Source of the DNA: Candidatus Omnitrophota bacterium
Lineage (GTDB): Bacteria; Omnitrophota; Gorgyraeia; Kaelpiales; Kaelpiaceae
Assembly: GCA_028717465.1 (NCBI GenBank)
Contig: JAQUNS010000017.1
Coordinates: 1 to 9,479, forward strand
DNA length: 9,479 nt
Direction of reading: 5' to 3'
The notes under the pieces were generated by a model that did not search any database, had not been told where the DNA came from, and was given only the letters and a program-made list of their open reading frames with translations. Positions 5,932 to 9,479 of this stretch are shown here, in pieces. The number at the start of each line of letters is the position of its first letter. Positions within the stretch are counted from its first letter, which is position 1. The translations under genes and the position numbers were made by a program.

Positions 5932-7234
5932 ATCTAAACTCAACCTGATCCGATAATATGCTTTTCAGTTCCGCTACAAAACCGGGATAGGATATATTTA
6001 TACATTCAATATCATCTATATAGGAATTACCTTTGGCAAATACAGCAGCTATAATATTAACCATGGCTGTTCTATGATCAGAAAAACTCAACAGCTCACC
6101 GGCATTCAACCTGTCAACGCCTGTTATTTTGACGTCTTCGCCTGTTGTCTCAACGTCTGCTCCCATACGCCTTAAATTGCTTAACACCGAGTTTACCCTG
6201 TCAGTCTCTTTCACTTTTAACTCAGAGACATTCTCTACATAGCTTCTACCCTCTGCCAGGGCAAAGAGCAAGAATAATATAGGAAGCTCATCAATTAAAA
6301 GAGGGATCTCTTCTTTTCTGACAGTGGTACCTTGCAAGTTGGAACTAGTTACAGTTATATCGGCAGAAGGCTCTCCTATTTCAGAATCGCTTTCTTTAAG
6401 CACAATATTTAAATCTATTTTGGCACCCATTCTTTTTAGCACGTTTATAAAACCTAACCTGGTCGGATTTATTCCGACATTGCGCACTGTGATCTTAGCC
6501 TTACTGCTCAACAGGCACAGCGCTACTAAAAAAGCTGCCGAAGAGGCATCTCCAGGCACGGCGAAATCAACAACATTCAAATAGTCTGTTTTAGATATAG
6601 ATACAACGGACTCTGCTATAGATACGGGGGCGCCAAAAGATTTCAGCATTCTCTCTGTGTGATCTCTGGTTTTATAATCCTGGTGCACAGCAGTAACGCC
6701 GTCTGCATACATCCCGGCTATTAAAATAGCCGATTTTACCTGAGCACTTGCCACAACAAGGCGATAATCTATAGGTCTAAGCCTGGAGCCTTTAACCTCT
6801 ATGGGCAAAAAATTACCCTTGAAATCTGCGCCCATCTCACCAAGAGGCTCTGTCACCCTCTTCATCGGCCTTTTGGATAAAGACTCGTCTCCTGATATGA
6901 CCGCTTTGAAATTCTGGGCGCTCAAGAGCCCCAGCATCAGCCTGGCGGTTGTCCCTGAATTACCGGCATAAATATTTCCGGACGGCTTGCTTAAACCTTG
7001 AAGACCTTTGCCTGTTACAGTGACAGAGCTGTCAGAACAGTTTATCTCAATGCCCAAATTGATAAATGCTTCTATTGTCCTAAGGCAATCTTCAGAGAAT
7101 AAAAAATTTTCTATCCTAACTGTATTTTCCGACAGCGAGGAAAAGAATATGCTACGGTGGGATATTGACTTATCTCCGGGCACAGTTGTTGAGGCATTAA
7201 AAACGATACTCTCAGCTGCAGGTTTTACTATCAT
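5930..7234 (-). CDS. aroA: 3-phosphoshikimate 1-carboxyvinyltransferase (EPSP synthase)
   Basis: A 434-residue cytosolic enzyme, normal length, that joins PEP to shikimate-3-phosphate in the sixth step of the shikimate pathway. Visible signatures are PGDKSISHR (19-27), AGNSGTTARLM (90-100), GDESLSKRPM (115-124), SAQVKSA (163-169), TRDHTERML (189-197), PGDASSAAF (227-235), IDELPIL with the expected catalytic Asp (D314 or so), KETDR (342-346) and SDHRTAM (385-391). The glycine equivalent to E. coli Gly96 is present, so the Ala substitution of CP4-type glyphosate-tolerant enzymes is absent. The ATG lies 10 nt after the coiled-coil gene and has no clear ribosome site; nearby GTG and TTG triplets are out of frame. 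It is the last gene of its run. No other aromatic pathway gene is in the window. Confidence 0.97.
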   Translation of the reverse strand: MIVKPAAESIVFNASTTVPGDKSISHRSIFFSSLSENTVRIENFLFSEDCLRTIEAFINLGIEINCSDSSVTVTGKGLQGLSKPSGNIYAGNSGTTARLMLGLLSAQNFKAVISGDESLSKRPMKRVTEPLGEMGADFKGNFLPIEVKGSRLRPIDYRLVVASAQVKSAILIAGMYADGVTAVHQDYKTRDHTERMLKSFGAPVSIAESVVSISKTDYLNVVDFAVPGDASSAAFLVALCLLSSKAKITVRNVGINPTRLGFINVLKRMGAKIDLNIVLKESDSEIGEPSADITVTSSNLQGTTVRKEEIPLLIDELPILFLLFALAEGRSYVENVSELKVKETDRVNSVLSNLRRMGADVETTGEDVKITGVDRLNAGELLSFSDHRTAMVNIIAAVFAKGNSYIDDIECINISYPGFVAELKSILSDQVEFR

Positions 7235-7244
7235 AAAACAACAC

Positions 7245-7973
7245 TTAATTATCCTGTACTATATCTATTCTCATGCCTTCAGAGATATTTTCTTTTCCTT
7301 CCAGGATATCCAAGACAGACATAGACTCATACACTCTGTCCGGCTTAAGCCGCCCCAGATTCTGGCCCTGGACGCCGTAACTGTAAGTAGAACCGCCGCT
7401 GATGCCGTCTTTGGATCCTTTGTTTAAAACAACAAAACCGTACTCTCTGTTAAAAGCCATGACTTCAGCGGATATTCTTGCAATCTTAACCGGCATCTGA
7501 TTATCCGCACCTTGAGCAGTTTCTTTAACTTTTATATCCTCCAGCTTCACTTCTTCTTTTAAAATATTATCCGGCTTAACCGTGGCAGTCTCCAGACTGC
7601 TTTTATAGTTTTTCAATTCCTGTTCCTGATTTTTAAGCCTGGTGAGCATAACATCTCTTTCCTGATAAAGCATGGTCATCTCGGCTTGTGCATCTTTTAA
7701 TACAGCAGTGATTTTTTCTATCTCAGCGGCTAACTCCTTGTTCTCTGCCGATTTGCCCTCGAATTCAGACCTGACAGCTTCATATTCGTTTTTAATCTTT
7801 TCCAGCTCTGAGCTAATCTGCTGGTTTTTGTTGCTAAGCATAGCCAGGCTTAGCTCTGCCTCTTTCCTTAAAGCCGACTCTTTCTGCTTTTCCTGATAAA
7901 GCAGAAAATAACCAAGCGAGAGCCCTGAGACTATTAATGCGGCCAATACAGCTATCAATATTTTTTTGAGCAT
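7245..7973 (-). CDS. Membrane-anchored coiled-coil protein of unknown function
   Basis: A 242-residue protein I cannot name. Residues 2-4 are LKK, followed by a single hydrophobic segment (about 5-25) that looks like an uncleaved membrane anchor. A long charged, heptad-rich region (about 27-128, mostly Glu, Lys, Gln, Leu) is almost certainly a coiled coil. A polar linker (about 130-160) leads to a compact C-terminal region (about 161-240) of alternating hydrophobic strands, with EYGFVVLNKGSKDGISGG (177-194) and NLGRLKPDRVYESMSVLDI (205-223). That tail resembles small beta domains of the FlgT C-terminal or MreC type, with a turn at G-x-x-D/N-G; this is inference. Most of it probably lies outside the cytoplasmic membrane. 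It has the best ribosome site in the window and sits 1 nt after rluD and 10 nt before aroA. Confidence 0.85.
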   Translation of the reverse strand: MLKKILIAVLAALIVSGLSLGYFLLYQEKQKESALRKEAELSLAMLSNKNQQISSELEKIKNEYEAVRSEFEGKSAENKELAAEIEKITAVLKDAQAEMTMLYQERDVMLTRLKNQEQELKNYKSSLETATVKPDNILKEEVKLEDIKVKETAQGADNQMPVKIARISAEVMAFNREYGFVVLNKGSKDGISGGSTYSYGVQGQNLGRLKPDRVYESMSVLDILEGKENISEGMRIDIVQDN

Positions 7974-7974
7974 A

Positions 7975-8958
7975 TTACACCTCCGAAGTATAGTTATCTA
8001 AAATAAGATTATAGTCCTGTAAGCCTAAATTAAAAAGTAAATTTTTAAAATCTTCGGGCAGCTCGGCCTTAAAGCTCATAACTTGGCCATTGACCGGATG
8101 CTGTAATTTGAGATAGTAGGAATGCAAAGCCTGCCGCGATATTAAATCAGAATTCCTGCCATACCTTAAGTCCGATACTATCGGATGCCCGAAATGACGC
8201 ATATGCACCCTCAGTTGATGTGTCCTGCCTGTCTTAGGGTACAGCAGTAGAAAAGAGTACGGCCGTATCTTTGAATTTTGTTTAAAAGATAATCTCTCTA
8301 TAACCCTGTAATAGGTCTCTGCCGGTTTTCCTTCGGCATCATCTATACGCATATTCATTCTTTTAAATTTATCGCGGCCTATCGGCTTCGATATAATTCC
8401 TTCATCATATTCGATCCTGCCTTCAACAACAGCAAGGTATTTTTTAACTACTCTTCTGTTTTTAAATTCGCTGGCTAATTTTAAATGAGCTGCGTTGTTT
8501 TTAGCTGCAATTAAAGCTCCGGAGGTATCTTTATCCAGCCTGTGGACTATGCCCGGCTTAAAAGGCCCGCTCAAATCAGATAAAGACTCATATTTAAAAA
8601 CCAGCCCATTAACTAAAGTAGTTTTGTCTTTTCTGCTCAAGGGATGGACCATAAGCCCGGCTGGTTTGTTTATAACCGCTATATCGTCGTCTTCATATAT
8701 TATTTTAAACTCGATATTGCGCGGCTCAACCGCACGGTCATCAGAACCGGATAAAGATACTGCTATCTCATCTGTCTCTTTTAACTTGCATCCGGGCTTA
8801 AAAACAGGCTTACCGTTTAACAAAACAGAACCGTTATGAATTATCTCTTTAAGCTCTTCTCTGGAGAGTTTTTTGAATTTAGATTGCAAAAACAGATCCA
8901 GCCTTATGCCGGAAGATTCTGACTTAAACCTGAAATCTTTTTTTTCTGAACCAAGCAT
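7975..8958 (-). CDS. rluD: RluD/RluA-family 23S rRNA pseudouridine synthase
   Basis: A 327-residue enzyme that isomerises specific uridines in RNA to pseudouridine; RluD itself acts on helix 69 of 23S rRNA. An S4-like RNA-binding domain is at the N-terminus (about 10-70, with IRLDLFL and a VLLNGKPV turn). The catalytic domain has NKPAGLMVHP (97-106), HRLDKDTSG (139-147) with catalytic Asp 142, and GRTHQLRVHMRHFGHPIVSD (244-263). The exact target cannot be read from sequence: the S4 domain and length fit RluD, but RluC-like specificity is possible. I chose the ATG at 8958, which begins just before the S4 domain. The in-frame TTG at 8982 would only add eight residues lying over lspA. It overlaps lspA by 35 nt and lacks a visible ribosome site, so translation is probably coupled. 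Confidence 0.92.
   Translation of the reverse strand: MLGSEKKDFRFKSESSGIRLDLFLQSKFKKLSREELKEIIHNGSVLLNGKPVFKPGCKLKETDEIAVSLSGSDDRAVEPRNIEFKIIYEDDDIAVINKPAGLMVHPLSRKDKTTLVNGLVFKYESLSDLSGPFKPGIVHRLDKDTSGALIAAKNNAAHLKLASEFKNRRVVKKYLAVVEGRIEYDEGIISKPIGRDKFKRMNMRIDDAEGKPAETYYRVIERLSFKQNSKIRPYSFLLLYPKTGRTHQLRVHMRHFGHPIVSDLRYGRNSDLISRQALHSYYLKLQHPVNGQVMSFKAELPEDFKNLLFNLGLQDYNLILDNYTSEV
7980..7984 (-). promoter_or_regulatory. Shine-Dalgarno site of the coiled-coil gene
   Basis: GGAGG on the minus strand, 6 nt before the ATG at 7973 and inside the last codons of rluD. It fixes the start of the uncharacterised gene and suggests it is translated independently rather than only by coupling. Confidence 0.75.
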
Positions 8959-9391
8959 CTTTAAGAATGAGCACGATAGCAACGGTTATATAGGCATCGG
9001 CCATATTAAACGTAGGGAAAAAATTAAAATCTATATAATCAAATACCCCGCCGTAGATAAATCTGTCTATCAGGTTTGATAAAGCCCCCGCAATGATAAG
9101 CGTAAATGGAAAACGGAGCCTATTTTGTTTGAATAACATAACAAAATATAAAACCAAACAAACCGTTATAGCAATATTTGCCCACAAAATTAAAGCTGGG
9201 TAATTACTGAGCATGCCAAAGGCTATCCCGGGGTTTACAAGAGTAGTTATGGTTAAAAAATCGGGCAGAATCGTAACGACATTGCTGCCTTCCGGAAAGT
9301 TGCTAAGGTAGATTTTAGCAAACTGATCAAAGAGCAGCAAAACACAAAACAAAACCAGATGCAGGCCCTTTGGTCCTGGGCCTCTCTTCAT
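8924..9391 (-). CDS. lspA: Lipoprotein signal peptidase (signal peptidase II)
   Basis: A 155-residue inner-membrane aspartyl protease that removes signal peptides from diacylated prolipoproteins, after Lgt and before Lnt or sorting. Four hydrophobic segments are visible (about 10-26, 64-86, 95-105, 131-145). Family motifs are FDQFAK (21-26), NPGIAFGM (53-60), ALSNLIDR (103-110), GGVFDYIDF (114-122) and FNMADAYI (128-135). The catalytic pair is D109 and D132. I start the gene at the ATG at 9391, whose ATGA overlaps the stop of the upstream DksA-like gene; AAGGA lies about 10 nt before it. An in-frame TTG at 9436 would add 15 charged residues read over the upstream gene and is unlikely. Length is normal for the family. 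Confidence 0.95.
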   Translation of the reverse strand: MKRGPGPKGLHLVLFCVLLLFDQFAKIYLSNFPEGSNVVTILPDFLTITTLVNPGIAFGMLSNYPALILWANIAITVCLVLYFVMLFKQNRLRFPFTLIIAGALSNLIDRFIYGGVFDYIDFNFFPTFNMADAYITVAIVLILKDAWFRKKRFQV

Positions 9392-9479
9392 TTTTTCTTG
9401 TTCCTTTTTTCCTCTTTTTCCTGGCAGTCCAGGCAATTTTTTGCGTAAGGTATGACTTTGAGCCTGCTCTTTGTAATCC
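9388..9479 (-). CDS. DksA/TraR-family zinc-finger protein, C-terminal fragment (5' part outside window)
   Basis: Thirty codons' worth of sequence runs in from the window edge and ends at a TGA at 9388. The readable tail is ITKSRLKVIPYAKNC, then LDCQEKEE and a lysine-rich end. R-L-K-x-x-P-Y-A-x-x-C-x-x-C is the second half of the C4 zinc finger of DksA/TraR proteins; the first Cys pair would lie about 17 residues earlier, off the window. Members bind RNA polymerase in the secondary channel or act as general regulators. Whether this one does so cannot be told from the tail. Its stop overlaps the lspA start as ATGA, indicating translational coupling. Confidence 0.8.
   Translation of the reverse strand, partial: ITKSRLKVIPYAKNCLDCQEKEEKRNKKK

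Noticed and set aside
5700..5948. Plus-strand open frame of 82 codons in the intergenic region
   Set aside because: It is the translation of the 7-bp repeat, giving a repeating Cys/Leu/Phe/Thr heptad with no start signal, and it runs into the aroA 3' end. The open frame follows from the lack of stop triplets in the repeat unit.
6946..6966. Glyphosate-tolerant (CP4-type) EPSP synthase
   Set aside because: The motif reads AGNSGTTARLM with the usual glycine, not the Ala-containing variant of CP4-type enzymes.
7008..7427. Plus-strand open frame of 139 codons across the aroA/coiled-coil boundary
   Set aside because: It is antisense to two well-supported genes, has no family resemblance, and spans the junction between them.
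9392..9436. Longer lspA starting at a TTG
   Set aside because: The added residues are an out-of-frame reading of the DksA-like tail, charged and unlike LspA N-termini; the ATG in the ATGA overlap is better.

Overview
The window is a compact, fairly A+T-rich bacterial chromosome segment in which every supported gene lies on the minus strand. The genes are read from high to low coordinates in two runs, separated by one 342-base intergenic region. The content is mostly core: envelope building, lipoprotein maturation, rRNA modification and aromatic amino acid synthesis. Nothing indicates phage, plasmid or insertion-sequence content. LspA, a complete MreBCD-PBP2-RodA set and a DksA/TraR-type zinc-finger protein next to lspA point to a rod- or ovoid-shaped, diderm-type bacterium. 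From memory, the order dksA-like/lspA/rluD and a TIGR03960-type radical SAM gene behind rodA would fit an uncultured lineage such as Candidatus Omnitrophota. Deltaproteobacteria-like groups are an alternative, and this placement is inference only.

Upstream run (9479 to 5930): the tail of a DksA/TraR-like protein, then lspA (signal peptidase II), an rluD-type pseudouridine synthase, an unrecognised membrane-anchored coiled-coil protein, and aroA (EPSP synthase). The genes overlap or nearly touch (ATGA overlap, 35-nt overlap, 1-nt gap, 10-nt gap), so they are probably one transcript that began outside the window.

Intergenic region (5929 to 5588): directly behind the aroA stop comes a degenerate 7-bp tandem repeat of about 20 units, interrupted by a small GC-rich hairpin. 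Next are about 57 bases with nothing recognisable, then a perfect 43-bp palindrome that may end the aroA transcript. Last is a near-consensus sigma-70 promoter placed so close to mreB that the predicted leader is only about 7 nt.

Downstream run (5587 to 1): mreB, mreC, mreD, mrdA (PBP2), rodA and the first 196 codons of a TIGR03960-like radical SAM protein. MreB filaments, MreC/MreD, the RodA glycosyltransferase and the PBP2 transpeptidase together form the elongasome that builds lateral-wall peptidoglycan. Two normally strongly conserved positions in the cognate enzyme pair are changed: RodA has QPSA where QPSE is usual, and PBP2 has KTA where KTG is usual. The uncharacterised coiled-coil protein has an MreC-like plan (one N-terminal membrane segment, long coiled coil, small beta-rich C-terminal domain) and shares a GSKDG motif with the MreC here. 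These points and the intergenic repeat are the most interesting parts of an otherwise ordinary region.
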